Source: Brevibacterium picturae
GTDB lineage: Bacteria > Actinomycetota > Actinomycetes > Actinomycetales > Brevibacteriaceae
DNA: 64,000 nucleotides
Direction of reading: 5' to 3'
Assembly: GCF_900105045.1 (NCBI RefSeq)
Contig: NZ_LT629739.1
Span: 1,798,001-1,862,000 of the forward strand
Shown: positions 35,435-46,104 of the stretch, in pieces
Layout of the letters: every line of letters begins with the position of its first letter
How positions within the stretch are numbered: the first letter of the stretch is position 1
Made by a program: the position numbers and the translations under genes
Notes under the pieces: generated by a model
What the model was told of the DNA's origin: nothing
What the model saw: only the letters and a program-made list of their open reading frames with translations
Databases searched by the model: none

Positions 35435-38400
35435 CACGGCGGTTCCCTTCTGGATCGTAGAAGACGGGCGAGGTGATCTCGACGTCGACGAGGCCGCCTG
35501 CAACCGGCGATTGGATGATCTCACCCGTCCGGTTCCGGCCGTTCTCGACGAAGGCGAGACCGATCGGGCGATCGAGACTCGGCGACATGTAGGACGAGGT
35601 GACGTGGCCGATCATCGGCACGGGCCCGGCCTCCGGAGTCACCGGGGTGCCCGAGGTGATGAGCTGCGCACCTTCGGCCAACCGGGTCGTGCCGTCGACG
35701 GGAAGGACCCCGACGAGGTGTTTGCGGTCCTCGCGGGCCGTGTCGATCCGTGAGTAGGAGCGTTTGCCGATGAAGTCCTTGAACTTCGAGACGATCCACT
35801 CCATGCCCGCATCCTGCGGGGTCACGGTCCCGTCGGTGTCCTGACCGACGATGATGAAGCCCTTCTCGGCACGCAGGACGTGCATGACCTCGGTGCCGTA
35901 GGGGGTGATGTCGAACTCGGCTCCCGCCTCGGCGACGGCCTCCCACACGGCCAGGCCGTAGTAGTTCTCGACGTTGACCTCGAAGGCCAGCTCACCGGAG
36001 AAGGAGATCCGGCAGATGCGCGCCGGGACCCCGTTGTTCAGGGTCGTCTCGCGGAAGCCCATGAACTCGAAGTTCTCATTGGACACGTCGAGGTTCGGGG
36101 CGATCTTGGCGATGACGTCTCGCGACCTGGGGCCGGCGACCGCGACGGTCGACCACTGCTCCGTCACCGAGGTGAAGACGACGTCGAGTTCGGGCCATTC
36201 GGTCTGGTGCCATTCCTCGAGCCATTCGAGGACGGTGGCCGCACCGCCGGTGGTCGTGGTCATGTAGTAGCGGTCCTCGGCCACGCGCAGGGTGACGCCG
36301 TCGTCGAAGATCATGCCGTCGGGTTTGCACATGAGACCGTAGCGTCCCTTGCCGACCTTGAGCTTCTTGAAGCCGTTCGTGTAGATCTGGCCGAGGAACT
36401 CGCCGGCGTCGGTGCCGCGGATCTCGATCTTGCCCAGCGTCGAGGCGTCCTGGAAGCCGACCGATTCGCGCACGGCCTTGCCCTCGCGCAGCACCGCTGC
36501 CTCCATGTCCTCGCCCGGGCGGGGATAGTACCAGGGCCGCTTCCACTGTCCGACGTCTTCGAACTCGGCTCCGTGGGCCACGTGCCAGGGGTGGATCGCG
36601 GTGATGCGCGCCGGATCGAACAACTCGCCCTTCCGCCGGCCGGCCAATGCTGCGAAGGGCACCGGGGCGAAGGGAGCGCGGAAGGTCGTGTGCCCGACCG
36701 AGCCCAGGTCGGTCTCGCCGAGGATGCTGGCGATGGCACCGATGGCATTGACCGCACTCGTCTTGCCCTGGTCGCCTCCTGTCGAGATCGAGGTGTAGCG
36801 CTTGACGTGCTCGACCGAGCGCATGCCTGCGTTCATCGCCCGCTGCACGTCCGCCACACTCTGATCGCGCTGGAAGTCGATGAAGTGCGTCGTCAGCGCC
36901 GTGTGATCGTCCTCGGCCGAGGTGACCAGCCACAGTGGACGCGCCGGTGCGTAGGTCATCGCCGCGGCCTTGGGAACGGTGAGCGCGGCGGCGAAGCCGG
37001 TGCGGTCGGCTGCCGCATTGCCCGCCTCGGCACCGTCCTTGAGAGCCGCTTCGAGGGAGTAGTCACCATTGATCGCACCGACGGTGAACTGGTCGCGCAC
37101 CGGTGTTCTCGGGACGAAGGCGGCGATGTCGCTGCGCCAAACGATCGGGCCCCTGCGCTGTCCGTGCAGGTGGATGACCGGGGAGAACCCTCCGGCCACG
37201 GCCAGCAGGTCAACGTCGATGTTTTCGCCGTGACCGGCCGCCACAGCGTCCTCATCGAGGGCTGCGACGGTGACCCGGCTGATGCGCCCCGCCGGGCCCT
37301 CGCCTGCGGTGCCGGTGACCGTGGAGCCGAGGATGAGCCGGGTCCCCGTCGTGTCGACGACTCTCTCGGCCATCGCCGAGGCGGTGGTCCGGGAGTCGAT
37401 GATCGCCGGAACGTCGATTCCGGCCGCGTGCAGATCGGCCAGCAGTTCGTAGGCCGAATCGTTCGTCGCCGCGATCGCGATGCGCTGGCCCGCGGCGACG
37501 CCGAAGCGGTTGAGATAGGTCCTCACGGCCGAGGCGAGCATGATGCCCGGTCGGTCGTTGTCGGCGAACACGATGGGGCGCTCATGGGCTCCGGTGGCGA
37601 GCACGACCTGCTTGGCGCGGATGTGCCACACCCGCTGCCGGGTGCCTGCGCGGGAGGCGGTGTTGTCCCGGTGGCTGTCGGCAGAGCCGGCGCTTGCGTC
37701 GGAGCCCGTGCCCTCGGTCTCGACGAGCTCGCGTGTCCGGTCTTCGAGGGCGACGAAGAAGTTCGAATCGTAGCTGCCGAAGACGGTCGTGTTCGGACGG
37801 TACGTGACTTCCTCCGCCTCGGCGAAGTCGTTGACGGTGGTCTCGATCCACTCGGCCGCGGAGACATCGTCGATGGACTCGTCGAAGGCTCCCTCGACAC
37901 TGCGTCCCGGGCTAGAGAGCAGCGAGCCGCCGGGAGCGGACCGGTCGTCGAGCAGGAGCGTCCTGGCTCCGGAGCGGCCGGCCTCCCGGGCGGCGGCCAG
38001 GCCAGCAGGCCCGGCGCCGACGATGAGGACGTCGACATGGATGTGCTTGTGCTCGTAGACGAGTTCGTCCTGACCGGGGTCGAGGATGCCCAGGCCCGAG
38101 AGGTAATCGGCCTCGAGTCCGTCGGTGATGGGCACACGGGTGGCCGGAAGCATAGATTCGCTGACATCACCGGCCACGCGCGGCTGCACGCGGACGAGGG
38201 CGTTGGACTCCTCGATGCCGGCGCTGAGAATCCCGCGGGACCGTCCCAGGTACGTCGAGGCACCGCAGTCGATGCGGCCGGAGGCGATGAGCGCGCTGGC
38301 GATCGTGTCGCCGGCGAAGCCCGAGTAGGCCTGCCCATCGACGGTGAAGCGCACGGGACGTGAGGAGTCGATCCCGGTGGCCTGCGGCATGCGCCGAGTG

Positions 38401-38453
38401 CCGGTGTCCGCGCGTGTGCCGGTGTCCGCGGAGCTCGTGTGTGGGGAGTTCAT
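35427..38453 (-). CDS. soxA: Sarcosine oxidase alpha subunit
   Basis: A 1008-residue alpha subunit. The N-terminal ferredoxin-like part has [20 protein letters not shown]; the NAD/FAD Rossmann domain has [19 protein letters not shown]; the C-terminal half is a GcvT-like folate-binding domain with [19 protein letters not shown] and the aminomethyltransferase-type ending. It accepts the sarcosine-derived C1 unit onto tetrahydrofolate to give 5,10-methylene-THF. The start overlaps the soxD stop as ATGA (38450-38453). Size and domain order match corynebacterial SoxA. Confidence 0.96.
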   Translation of the reverse strand: MNSPHTSSADTGTRADTGTRRMPQATGIDSSRPVRFTVDGQAYSGFAGDTIASALIASGRIDCGASTYLGRSRGILSAGIEESNALVRVQPRVAGDVSESMLPATRVPITDGLEADYLSGLGILDPGQDELVYEHKHIHVDVLIVGAGPAGLAAAREAGRSGARTLLLDDRSAPGGSLLSSPGRSVEGAFDESIDDVSAAEWIETTVNDFAEAEEVTYRPNTTVFGSYDSNFFVALEDRTRELVETEGTGSDASAGSADSHRDNTASRAGTRQRVWHIRAKQVVLATGAHERPIVFADNDRPGIMLASAVRTYLNRFGVAAGQRIAIAATNDSAYELLADLHAAGIDVPAIIDSRTTASAMAERVVDTTGTRLILGSTVTGTAGEGPAGRISRVTVAALDEDAVAAGHGENIDVDLLAVAGGFSPVIHLHGQRRGPIVWRSDIAAFVPRTPVRDQFTVGAINGDYSLEAALKDGAEAGNAAADRTGFAAALTVPKAAAMTYAPARPLWLVTSAEDDHTALTTHFIDFQRDQSVADVQRAMNAGMRSVEHVKRYTSISTGGDQGKTSAVNAIGAIASILGETDLGSVGHTTFRAPFAPVPFAALAGRRKGELFDPARITAIHPWHVAHGAEFEDVGQWKRPWYYPRPGEDMEAAVLREGKAVRESVGFQDASTLGKIEIRGTDAGEFLGQIYTNGFKKLKVGKGRYGLMCKPDGMIFDDGVTLRVAEDRYYMTTTTGGAATVLEWLEEWHQTEWPELDVVFTSVTEQWSTVAVAGPRSRDVIAKIAPNLDVSNENFEFMGFRETTLNNGVPARICRISFSGELAFEVNVENYYGLAVWEAVAEAGAEFDITPYGTEVMHVLRAEKGFIIVGQDTDGTVTPQDAGMEWIVSKFKDFIGKRSYSRIDTAREDRKHLVGVLPVDGTTRLAEGAQLITSGTPVTPEAGPVPMIGHVTSSYMSPSLDRPIGLAFVENGRNRTGEIIQSPVAGGLVDVEITSPVFYDPEGNRRDG

Positions 38454-38746
38454 CGTGCGGCCTCACCTTCTGCTGGAGTCGGGCGCGGATCGCCCATGGG
38501 ATAGATGGCCGTGAAGTCATAGGTCACGGTGTCGCGGACGGCATTGAACCACTTCCGGCAGCCGAGGCTGTGGCTCCACCGCTCGGCATAGAGGCCGCGG
38601 TCGTTGTCTCGATAGAAGAGGAACTCGGCCCACTCCCGATCGCTCAGTGCGTGGGGGTCGGCTGGGTAGGCAACGTGGGCCTGTCCGCCGTAGTGGAATT
38701 CGGTTTCGTCGCGTGGCCCGCAGTGCGGGCAGTCGATGAGAAGCAT
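38450..38746 (-). CDS. soxD: Sarcosine oxidase delta subunit
   Basis: A 98-residue zinc-binding delta subunit. [19 protein letters not shown] carries the CxxC pair and a His; [20 protein letters not shown] and [15 protein letters not shown] carry the remaining Cys and the family core. It ends [12 protein letters not shown] plus a short tail. The ATG at 38746 is 26 nt after the soxB stop. Confidence 0.94.
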   Translation of the reverse strand: MLLIDCPHCGPRDETEFHYGGQAHVAYPADPHALSDREWAEFLFYRDNDRGLYAERWSHSLGCRKWFNAVRDTVTYDFTAIYPMGDPRPTPAEGEAAR

Positions 38747-38771
38747 GGTCGTCCTTCCTGAGTCGATCCGG

Positions 38772-39989
38772 TCAGTGGGCCACGGCGGCTGCGCCGTGCT
38801 CGTCGATGAGGTGGCCGGTTTCGAACCGGTCGAGCGCGTAGGGGGCGTTGAGCGGGTGCGGTTCGTCGTTCGCGATGGTGTGGGCGAAGGTGAGTCCGGC
38901 GGCAGGTGTTCCCTTGAAGCCTCCGGTGCCCCACCCGCAGTTGGCGTAGAGTCCTGCGACCTCGGTCTTCGACACGATCGGTGAGGCGTCGAGGGTGACG
39001 TCGACGATGCCGCCCCAGGTGCGCAGCACATGGGCGCGGGCGAAGATCGGGAAGAGTTCGACTGCCGCGGCGAGCTGCTCTTCGATGACGTGGAAGCCGC
39101 CTCGTTGTCCGTATCCGTTGTACGAGTCGACGCCGGCGCCCATGACCAGCTCGCCCTTGTGCGCCTGGGAGACGTAGACGTGGACGTGGTTGGACATGAC
39201 GACGGTCGGGTGGACCGGCTCGAAGAGTTCGGACACCAGCGCCTGCAGCGGATGGGACTGGATCGGCAGACGGATTCCGGCCATGTCGGCGAGGACCGAG
39301 GAATCGCCGGCCACGCACATGGCCACCTTCTCGGTCGCGATGTTGCCGCGGGTGGTCTCGACCCCGACGACCTTGTCGCCGATGCGCTCGATGCCGGTGA
39401 CCTCGCAGTTCTGGATGATGTCGACGCCCATTTCGTCACACTTGCGGGCGAAGGCCCACGCGACGTGGTCGTGCTTGGCGATGCCGGCACGCGGCTGGAA
39501 GGTCGCGCCCATGACCGGATAGCGCAGGTCGTCGCCGATGTTGATGATCGGGCAGACTTCCTTGACCTGCTTGGGGTCGAGCCATTCGGCGTCGACGCCG
39601 TTGAGCGCGTTCGCATTCACCCGACGCTGGGACTCGCGGACGTCCTGCAGGGTGTGGGCGAGGTTGAGCACTCCGCGCTGGGAGAAGAGGAAGTCGTAGT
39701 CGAGCTCCTCGGGCAGCTGTTCCCAGAGCTTGAGGGACTTCTCGTAGATCGCCGCCGACTCGTCCCAGAGGTAGTTCGAGCGGATGATCGTCGTGTTCCG
39801 GGCCATGTTTCCGCCGGCCAGCCAACCGCGCTCGAGGATCGCGATATTCGTCATCCCGTGGTTCTTCGCCAAGTAGTAGGCGGTGGCCAGGCCGTGACCG
39901 CCGCCGCCGATGATCACGGCTTCATAGGACTTCTTCGGCTCGGGATTGCGCCACAGGAAGTCGGGGTGTTCTGGAGGGAGGTCAGCCAT
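38772..39989 (-). CDS. soxB: Sarcosine oxidase beta subunit
   Basis: A 405-residue beta subunit carrying the sarcosine-oxidising site. The FAD site is [37 protein letters not shown] contains His173, the position to which FMN is covalently attached in the Corynebacterium enzyme; the C-terminal part has [18 protein letters not shown]. The ATG at 39989 shares one base with the glyA stop. Gene order glyA-soxB-D-A-G is the corynebacterial one. Confidence 0.96.
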   Translation of the reverse strand: MADLPPEHPDFLWRNPEPKKSYEAVIIGGGGHGLATAYYLAKNHGMTNIAILERGWLAGGNMARNTTIIRSNYLWDESAAIYEKSLKLWEQLPEELDYDFLFSQRGVLNLAHTLQDVRESQRRVNANALNGVDAEWLDPKQVKEVCPIINIGDDLRYPVMGATFQPRAGIAKHDHVAWAFARKCDEMGVDIIQNCEVTGIERIGDKVVGVETTRGNIATEKVAMCVAGDSSVLADMAGIRLPIQSHPLQALVSELFEPVHPTVVMSNHVHVYVSQAHKGELVMGAGVDSYNGYGQRGGFHVIEEQLAAAVELFPIFARAHVLRTWGGIVDVTLDASPIVSKTEVAGLYANCGWGTGGFKGTPAAGLTFAHTIANDEPHPLNAPYALDRFETGHLIDEHGAAAVAH

Positions 39990-41374
39990 CAGTGTGCTCC
40001 GATCTCGGTCAGGGTGGGGTACAGCGGGTGGGCGGTGGCCAGTCGGGAGACTCGAATGCTCAGCGCAGCGATGGTCTCGGCAGCGGCTCCACCCTCTGCA
40101 GTTCCGGCGATGAGGGTTTGGGTGATGATGTCGGCGACCTCGGCGAAGGCGGCCGAGCCGAATCCGCGGCTGGCCAGCGCCGGAGTGCCGATGCGCAGCC
40201 CCGACGTCACCATCGGCGGTCGCGGGTCGTTGGGCACGGCGTTGCGGTTGACGGTGATGCCGACCTCGGCGAGGAGGTCCTCGGCCTGCCCGCCGTCGAG
40301 CACGGAGTTGCGCAGGTCGACGAGGATGAGGTGGACGTCGGTGCCGCCTGTCACGACCGAGATGCCCCGCTCGGCGACATCGGGTTCGCCGAGGCGGCGC
40401 GCGAGTTCGTACGAGCCGGACAGGGTCCGTCGCTGCTTGTCGACGAAACCATCGGTGGCGGCGAGGCCGAAGGCCACGGCCTTGCCCGCGATGACGTGCT
40501 CGAGGGGCCCGCCCTGCTGACCGGGGAAGACCGCGGAATTGATCTTCTTCGCAATCGCGGCATCGTTGGAGAGGATGATGCCACCGCGTGGCCCGCCGAG
40601 CGTCTTGTGCGTCGTCGACGTCACGACGTGGGCATGCGGCACCGGCGAGGGGTGGAGGCCGGCAGCGACGAGTCCGGCGAAATGGGCCATATCGACCATC
40701 AGGTAGGCATCGATCGAATCGGCGATACGGCGGAACTCGGCGAAGTCGAGCTGACGAGAGTAGGCCGACCAGCCGGCGACGATGAGCTTGGGCCTGTGCT
40801 CCTGGGCAAGGCGCTCGACCTCGGCCATGTCGACGCGATGGGTGTCGTCGCGCACGCCATAGGCGACGATGTTGTAGAGGCGTCCGGAGAAGTTGATCTT
40901 CATCCCGTGGGTGAGGTGACCACCGTGAGCGAGGTCGAGGCCGAGCACTGTGTCGCCGGGACGGATGAGTGCGTGCATGACCGAGGCGTTGGCCTGCGCT
41001 CCGGAGTGAGGCTGGACGTTGGCGTACTCGGCTCCGAAGAGCTCCTTGACGCGGGAGATGGCAATACGTTCGATCTCGTCGACGTGCTCGCAGCCGCCGT
41101 AGTAGCGACGACCGGGGTAGCCCTCCGCGTACTTGTTCGTGAGCACCGAACCCTGTGCGGCCATGACGGCGGACGCGGTGTGATTCTCGGAGGCGATCAT
41201 CTCGAGGCCTTCCCGCTGACGGGCGAGCTCGGCGTCGATGAACCCCGCGATCTGTGGGTCGAGGTCTGCGATGGGCGTACTCAGCTCGACGGGTTCCCGG
41301 CTGGGAAAGCCGGCGTCGGCGATGACGGCGGAGGCATCGGAGGGGTCGACTCGATCCGCAATCTGCTGTGTCAT
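39989..41374 (-). CDS. glyA: Serine hydroxymethyltransferase
   Basis: A 461-residue GlyA that interconverts glycine plus 5,10-methylene-THF with serine. It has [37 protein letters not shown], and the PLP Lys in [24 protein letters not shown] lies 6 nt before the ATG at 41374. As the first gene of the sarcosine operon it consumes both products of the oxidase, and sdaA then takes the serine. Expression probably starts in the gap shared with the GntR gene. Confidence 0.96.
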   Translation of the reverse strand: MTQQIADRVDPSDASAVIADAGFPSREPVELSTPIADLDPQIAGFIDAELARQREGLEMIASENHTASAVMAAQGSVLTNKYAEGYPGRRYYGGCEHVDEIERIAISRVKELFGAEYANVQPHSGAQANASVMHALIRPGDTVLGLDLAHGGHLTHGMKINFSGRLYNIVAYGVRDDTHRVDMAEVERLAQEHRPKLIVAGWSAYSRQLDFAEFRRIADSIDAYLMVDMAHFAGLVAAGLHPSPVPHAHVVTSTTHKTLGGPRGGIILSNDAAIAKKINSAVFPGQQGGPLEHVIAGKAVAFGLAATDGFVDKQRRTLSGSYELARRLGEPDVAERGISVVTGGTDVHLILVDLRNSVLDGGQAEDLLAEVGITVNRNAVPNDPRPPMVTSGLRIGTPALASRGFGSAAFAEVADIITQTLIAGTAEGGAAAETIAALSIRVSRLATAHPLYPTLTEIGAH

Positions 41375-41399
41375 GTGATCTCCTTCGATCATTGATCGT

Positions 41400-41417
41400 C
41401 AACTAATATATCAGTTG
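41400..41417. promoter_or_regulatory. Near-perfect 18-bp palindrome, candidate GntR operator
   Basis: CAACTAATATATCAGTTG is symmetric at 16 of 18 positions. It sits 26 nt before the glyA ATG and 62 nt before the divergent GntR start, where it could block both promoters. FCD-type GntR sites are of this length and AT content. Confidence 0.65.
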
Positions 41418-41478
41418 TCTTCCTGTATTCTAAGCAGTGTCAGTCACGGAATGCAACAGGTTTTTCAGGAGTTGAGCC

Positions 41479-42141
41479 ATGCGCACATCGGCAGCCCCGA
41501 AGTCGAACCGAGGGTCACTCTCCGACCACGCCTACGAGACCCTTCGTCACCGGCTCATCATGCTCGACATCGCGCCCGGCGACGCCATCAACGAGGCCAC
41601 GCTCAGCGATGAGCTCGATGTCGGCCGCACCCCGATCCGCGAGGCGCTCAAACGTTTGGAGAGCGATCACCTCGTCGTCTCGTTCCCGCGCCGCGGCACC
41701 TTCGCCTCGAACGTCGATCTCACCGATCTGAGCACGATCTCCGAGATGCGCGAAGTCCTCGAACCCATCGCTGCACGCAAGGCGGCCGCCAACCTCGAGG
41801 CCACCCGACGCGAGGAGTTCACCGCGATGATCTCTCAGCTGCGGGAGCTCGGAACCGACGTCGGCCAGCGGACTCTGATGGAGCACGATCTGTCTGTCCA
41901 CCGCCTCATCTACGGCTCCGTCGACAATCCGCATCTCACGGAGACCCTCGTGCGCCTCGACGATCTGGCGACGCGGATCTGGTGCCTGGTCATCCCGCGC
42001 ATGCCCGACCTCATCGGACATATCCGTGAGCACATCGACCTGCTCGAGGCGATCGTCGAGGGCGACGAGGAAGCGGTGGCGGAACTTGCCGCCGACCATG
42101 TCCGCGATTTCGACAGGACCCTGCGCGCAGCCCTGCGGTGA
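41479..42141 (+). CDS. GntR family regulator, FCD subfamily
   Basis: A 220-residue regulator. The winged helix has LRHRLIMLDIAPGDAINEA and LDVGRTPIREALKRLESDHL; the C-terminal helical FCD domain contains Asp/His metal-ligand segments such as EHDLSVHRLIYGS and HVRDFDRTLRA. It is divergent from the glyA-soxBDAG operon across a palindrome, so it is the probable local repressor. The effector could be sarcosine, glycine or a related acid; this is inference. Confidence 0.88.
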   Translation: MRTSAAPKSNRGSLSDHAYETLRHRLIMLDIAPGDAINEATLSDELDVGRTPIREALKRLESDHLVVSFPRRGTFASNVDLTDLSTISEMREVLEPIAARKAAANLEATRREEFTAMISQLRELGTDVGQRTLMEHDLSVHRLIYGSVDNPHLTETLVRLDDLATRIWCLVIPRMPDLIGHIREHIDLLEAIVEGDEEAVAELAADHVRDFDRTLRAALR

Positions 42142-42259
42142 GTCCTGGAGCGAAGCCGGCGATGACGCCCGGGGTGGATCGGCCTGGGTCCAGCTGAGTC
42201 GTTGTGAATCGAGCTGGCTCGTGGCAGGTCGAGCACTGCGAGTCAGTGTCCGCCGCGAG

Positions 42260-43036
42260 TCAGTTTCCACCCAGACGCTGCGAGACCCGGCGAGCGGCAT
42301 CTACGCAGCACTGACCGAGTTCCGCGATCTGATCCGCATCGGTGCGGAACTTGGGTGCGGCGATGAGAACGGCTGCGACGAGCGCTCCGCGATGGTCGTG
42401 CACTCCGGCTGCGATTCCGACCTCGTTCGGCGACGTGTGGGCATCATTGAGCGCGTAGCCTCGCTGCCGATTCTCCCCGAGGAGCGCGCGGTAAGCGTCG
42501 AAGTTCTCGGGGTTGGAGTCCAGACCGAGGAGGGAGTCGCTGTCGGCGAGCGCCTGGACCTCATCGAACTCAGCGAATTCAAGGAAGACCTGCACCGATG
42601 CGCTGTAGGCGGTCTGATACCGCGACCCCAGACTCGAGGTGTGTTTGACCTGCTGAGGGCTGGGGATCTGCTCGACGGTGATCGCCTCGGCCCCGTTCCA
42701 CACTATGAGGGCGCTGGTCTCCTCGGTCCGGCGGGTGAGGTCTTGCAGAATCGGATAGGCGGCCCTCCTGACATCAAGGTCGGCGAGCAGGGGCCCGGCG
42801 ATCGCGAGGATTCCCAGTCCCAGCCGGTAGCGGCGTGAGGATTCCTGCTCGACGATGCCCTGGGCTTCGAGTGCGGTGAGGATTCTGGACACGGTGCTTT
42901 TGTGCAGACCCACACGCGGCGCGATCTCAGTGACGCCGAGCTCCTGCCTATCTGGGGAGAAGCAGCGGAGGATCGACACCGTGTTCTCGATGACGGAGGC
43001 ACCGCGGTGGGAGGTGTCGGAAGACTGTCGAGGCAT
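42260..43036 (-). CDS. IclR family regulator beside creatinase
   Basis: A 258-residue IclR-type regulator with NTVSILRCFSPDRQELGVTE, the recognition helix GLHKSTVSRILTALEAQ and effector domain features SLGSRYQTAYSAS and NEVGIAAGVHDH. TACACT lies 6 nt before the ATG at 43036, suggesting a leaderless start. It follows the creatinase gene by 106 nt on the same strand and is a natural candidate to control creatine uptake and cleavage. Confidence 0.87.
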   Translation of the reverse strand: MPRQSSDTSHRGASVIENTVSILRCFSPDRQELGVTEIAPRVGLHKSTVSRILTALEAQGIVEQESSRRYRLGLGILAIAGPLLADLDVRRAAYPILQDLTRRTEETSALIVWNGAEAITVEQIPSPQQVKHTSSLGSRYQTAYSASVQVFLEFAEFDEVQALADSDSLLGLDSNPENFDAYRALLGENRQRGYALNDAHTSPNEVGIAAGVHDHRGALVAAVLIAAPKFRTDADQIAELGQCCVDAARRVSQRLGGN

Positions 43037-43142
43037 GATGTCAGTGTATTCGTCCGCGGGCACCGACTGACGATGCCCGCGGACGTTCCCGGGAGCGACC
43101 CGGTCCTTCCTGCTTCAGCTCCTGCGTGAGGGGTCGTACCGC

Positions 43143-44399
43143 TCAGGCCGGGATGATGTTGTGCTCGGGTCCGAAGGGGAACGTCGTAATGTCCTCAGAC
43201 CCGGACTCGCCGACGACGCAGATATCGTGCTCGCGGTACCCTCCGGCTCCCGGCTGCCCCTCGAGGACGGTGATCATCGGCTCCATCGACACGACCATGC
43301 CCGGCTCGAGCACGGTGTCGATGTCCTCGCGCAGCTCGAGGCCGGCTTCGCGGCCGTAATAGTGGCTGAGCACGCCGAAGGAGTGACCGTACCCGAATGT
43401 GCGGTTCGGGAACAGGCCGTGCTCGAAGTAGATCTCGTTGAGCTCGGCCGCGATGTCCTTGCACACCGCTCCGGGCTTGATCAGTTCGATCCCCCGCTTG
43501 TGCACCTCGACATTGACGTTCCACAGGTCGAGCGAGGCCTGGTCTGGCTCACCGTAGAACAGGGTGCGTTCGAGGGCGGTGTAGTAGCCCGAGGGCATAG
43601 GGAAGCAGTTGAGGCTGAGGATGTCTCCCTTGCGCACCTTCCGCGTCGTCGCCCAGTTGTGCGCTCCGTCAGTGTTGATGCCCGACTGGAACCACACCCA
43701 GGTGTCGCGGACCTCCTGGTCGGGGAAGGTCTTGGCGATCTCGTGGACCATCGCCTCGGTGCCGATGAGGGCGACTTCGTACTCGCTGATGCCTTCGGTG
43801 ATCGCGGCTTTGATCGCCTCCCCGCCGAGGTCTCCGATCCGAGCGCTGTGCTTGATGACCTCGATCTCCTCGCCCGACTTGATCATGCGCTGACGCATCG
43901 CGGCCTGCGAGATGTCGACGAGGCTCGCCGAGGAGAACGCCGCCTGGATCTTGTTGCGATTCTCCAGCGGCAGATTGTCGTCCTCGACGCCGAGGCGCTT
44001 CGGGGCGGCGATGCCGCGCTGACGCAGACCCTCTTGGATGGCGTAGAGGTAGTTGTCACGGCGCCAGTCCGTATAGACGATGTTCTCGCCATAGCTCGTC
44101 CGCCAGGGCATGCCCGCGTCGATGTTGGCCGTGATCGTCACGGAGTCATCGGGGGTGACGACCATCGCGTAGGAGCGACCGAAGTAGGTGAAGAGGAAGT
44201 CCGAGTAGTACTTGATGTTGTGATACGAAGTGAGCACGACGGCGTCGAGTTCCGTCTCGGCCATGATCGTCCGCAGCCCGGTCAGGCGACGCTCCATCTC
44301 TGCGTCAGAGAACGTCAGCGTCGACTTGGAGCCGTTGTGGAGGACCTTGAGGCGCTCGAGATCGGCGACGGAGGCGGTGTCGGTGGTTGTAGTGGTCAT
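43143..44399 (-). CDS. Creatinase (creatine amidinohydrolase)
   Basis: A 418-residue pita-bread-fold hydrolase that splits creatine to sarcosine and urea. It follows the Pseudomonas creatinase closely: TSYHNIKYYSDFLFTYFGR, NIVYTDWRRDNY, SGINTDGAHNWATTRK (His247, equivalent to the catalytic His232) and RTFGYGHSFGVLSHYYGREA, ending FPFGPEHNIIPA. The metal ligands of aminopeptidase P relatives are absent, as in creatinases. It is downstream of an MHS transporter (81 nt) and adjacent to the sarcosine oxidase operon, which supports the assignment. Confidence 0.93.
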   Translation of the reverse strand: MTTTTTDTASVADLERLKVLHNGSKSTLTFSDAEMERRLTGLRTIMAETELDAVVLTSYHNIKYYSDFLFTYFGRSYAMVVTPDDSVTITANIDAGMPWRTSYGENIVYTDWRRDNYLYAIQEGLRQRGIAAPKRLGVEDDNLPLENRNKIQAAFSSASLVDISQAAMRQRMIKSGEEIEVIKHSARIGDLGGEAIKAAITEGISEYEVALIGTEAMVHEIAKTFPDQEVRDTWVWFQSGINTDGAHNWATTRKVRKGDILSLNCFPMPSGYYTALERTLFYGEPDQASLDLWNVNVEVHKRGIELIKPGAVCKDIAAELNEIYFEHGLFPNRTFGYGHSFGVLSHYYGREAGLELREDIDTVLEPGMVVSMEPMITVLEGQPGAGGYREHDICVVGESGSEDITTFPFGPEHNIIPA

Positions 44400-44480
44400 G
44401 AGATCTCCTTCTCGTGTGGGTGAACCGTGGGTGGGTCGGGGTGCGTTGCGAGTGAACCGGGAGGGGTGCGTCTGCGCGGA

Positions 44481-45794
44481 TCAGACTTCGCGCAGGGGTT
44501 TGTGGAAAGTCTCTTTGGCACAGAGGACCGCGCCCAGGCAGACGACGGCGGCAGCCATGAGATACCAGCCGGGCGCCAGCGGCGAATTCGTCAGACCGAT
44601 GAGCAGGGTGGCCATGAATGGTGCGGTGCCCCCGAAGAGGGAATTCGAGAGGTTGAAGCTGACGGCGAAACCGCTGTAGCGGATCCGCGTCGGGAACATC
44701 TCGGCGAGGAAGGTCGGCAGCGTCCCGTCGTTGAGGGTGAGCATGCCGCCCAGCGCGATCTGGACGAGGACGACGACGGTGAAGCTGCCGGAACCGAGCA
44801 ACATGAACGCCGGCACAGTGAAGAGGATGAAGACGATGGAGGCGATGAAGAGCATCCGCTTGCGCCCGAACCGGTCCGAGGCCAGCCCTGTCAACAGAAT
44901 GAAGCCGATGTACGTCAGGAGTGCGATCGTCGTGGCGACAAAGGATTCGGTGGCACCGTACCCCAATTCCGTCGTGAGGTAGGTGGGCATATAAGTGAGC
45001 ACCACGTAGAAACCGACCGCATTGAGCAGAACCGCACACATGGCGATGACGAGCGGGCGCCAATGGTCGCGGAACATTGCGAAGACCGGTGCCTTGATGA
45101 CTTCGTCCTCCTGGGCCAGCTCGCGGAAGGCCGGGGTGTCTTCGAGTCGCGTGCGGATATAGCGGCCGATGAGACCCATGGGAGCCGCAAGGAAGAACGG
45201 CAGCCGCCAACCCCAGGTCTCCAACTGCGCGTCGGTGAGCACCGAGGTCAGGACCGCAGCGAGTACGGAACCCAGCAGGAGCCCGGAAGCGGTGCTGGCC
45301 GGAACCACTGCCCCATAGATACCACGCCGACCCGGGGGTGCGTATTCGACGAGGAATGCCGAGGCGCCCGCATATTCGCCAGCCGCGGAGAATCCCTGGA
45401 CGAGGCGGACGAGCAGGAGCAGGAGCGGCGCGAACAGACCGACCATGGCGTAGCTGGGCAGCAGGCCGATGGCGAAGGTCGAGACCGACATGATGAGGAT
45501 CGACACGGACAGCGCCGATCGACGACCGATCTTGTCGCCGATGTGTCCCCAGATGAACCCGCCGATCGGACGGACGACGAAGGACACCGCGAAGACCGCG
45601 AAGGTTGAGAGCAGAGCGATGCTGCCCTCGGAGGCGGGGAAGAAGACGAGTGCGATCGTGGCCGCGAAGTATCCGTAGACGCCGTAGTCGAACCACTCGA
45701 CGAAGTTGCCGATGAAGCTCGCCGAGATGACACGGCGCAGGACACGTTTCTGTTTGACCGAGGGGGAGGTGGCGGGAGCCGAGATCTGAGTCAT
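44481..45794 (-). CDS. MHS family MFS transporter, candidate creatine/betaine carrier
   Basis: A 437-residue proton symporter of the ProP/MHS branch. GNFVEWFDYGVYGYFAATIA, GHIGDKIGRRSALS, LVQGFSAAGEYAGASAFLVE and LASDRFGRKRML are the family loops. Relatives import glycine betaine, proline or related zwitterions. Co-transcription with creatinase makes creatine the likely substrate. The start ATG at 45794 is preceded, in 45795-46104, by a GTTGCA repeat cluster that may be the operator. Confidence 0.88.
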   Translation of the reverse strand: MTQISAPATSPSVKQKRVLRRVISASFIGNFVEWFDYGVYGYFAATIALVFFPASEGSIALLSTFAVFAVSFVVRPIGGFIWGHIGDKIGRRSALSVSILIMSVSTFAIGLLPSYAMVGLFAPLLLLLVRLVQGFSAAGEYAGASAFLVEYAPPGRRGIYGAVVPASTASGLLLGSVLAAVLTSVLTDAQLETWGWRLPFFLAAPMGLIGRYIRTRLEDTPAFRELAQEDEVIKAPVFAMFRDHWRPLVIAMCAVLLNAVGFYVVLTYMPTYLTTELGYGATESFVATTIALLTYIGFILLTGLASDRFGRKRMLFIASIVFILFTVPAFMLLGSGSFTVVVLVQIALGGMLTLNDGTLPTFLAEMFPTRIRYSGFAVSFNLSNSLFGGTAPFMATLLIGLTNSPLAPGWYLMAAAVVCLGAVLCAKETFHKPLREV

Positions 45795-45868
45795 GGTCAC
45801 ACCGCCGATCTCATGGGAGCGAATATCGACATCTTTGTCTTCTCCATCATCGTGACTGATATGAGTAA

Positions 45869-45894
45869 GTTGCAGCCATTGCAACCCTGTTGCA
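45869..45894. promoter_or_regulatory. GTTGCA repeat cluster, candidate IclR operator
   Basis: GTTGCA (45869-45874) and TGCAAC (45880-45885) are a perfect inverted pair spaced by 5 nt, followed by a third GTTGCA at 45889-45894. It is 75-100 nt upstream of the creatine transporter gene. Nothing else stands out in the 310-bp gap 45795-46104. Confidence 0.5.
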
Positions 45895-46104
45895 TAAACA
45901 GTAAGCCGCTGGAGTGCCGGGGTCAAGAGTGTTTCCCAAGAAAAGTGCTCATCGGATCCATCTGCCGACCGGCCAGGTTTCACTCGCGTTCTCGAGCGCA
46001 GGGTCCGGCCGAACCGACTCGTCTGCACGATGCCTGTCGCGCGTCCTGAGGTTCGGGCAGAATGGGGTTGCTGAGATCGTCCCCGTGCTGTGAAGGAGAG
46101 CGTT

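Noticed and set aside
35880..38363. Long plus-strand open frame opposite soxA
   Set aside because: It is the complement of a verified 1008-residue SoxA and has Arg/Gly/Asp/Val-skewed composition with no domain; it is an antisense shadow of GC-rich coding DNA.
39992..41395. Long plus-strand open frame opposite glyA
   Set aside because: It covers glyA exactly on the other strand and shows no family feature.
41375..41478. Glycine riboswitch before glyA-sox
   Set aside because: The gap is only 104 bp and shows a palindrome rather than aptamer-like pairs; no riboswitch motif seen.
44305..45696. Alternative minus-strand frame inside the MHS transporter
   Set aside because: It overlaps the transporter and has no ribosome site or domain; the transporter frame is well supported.
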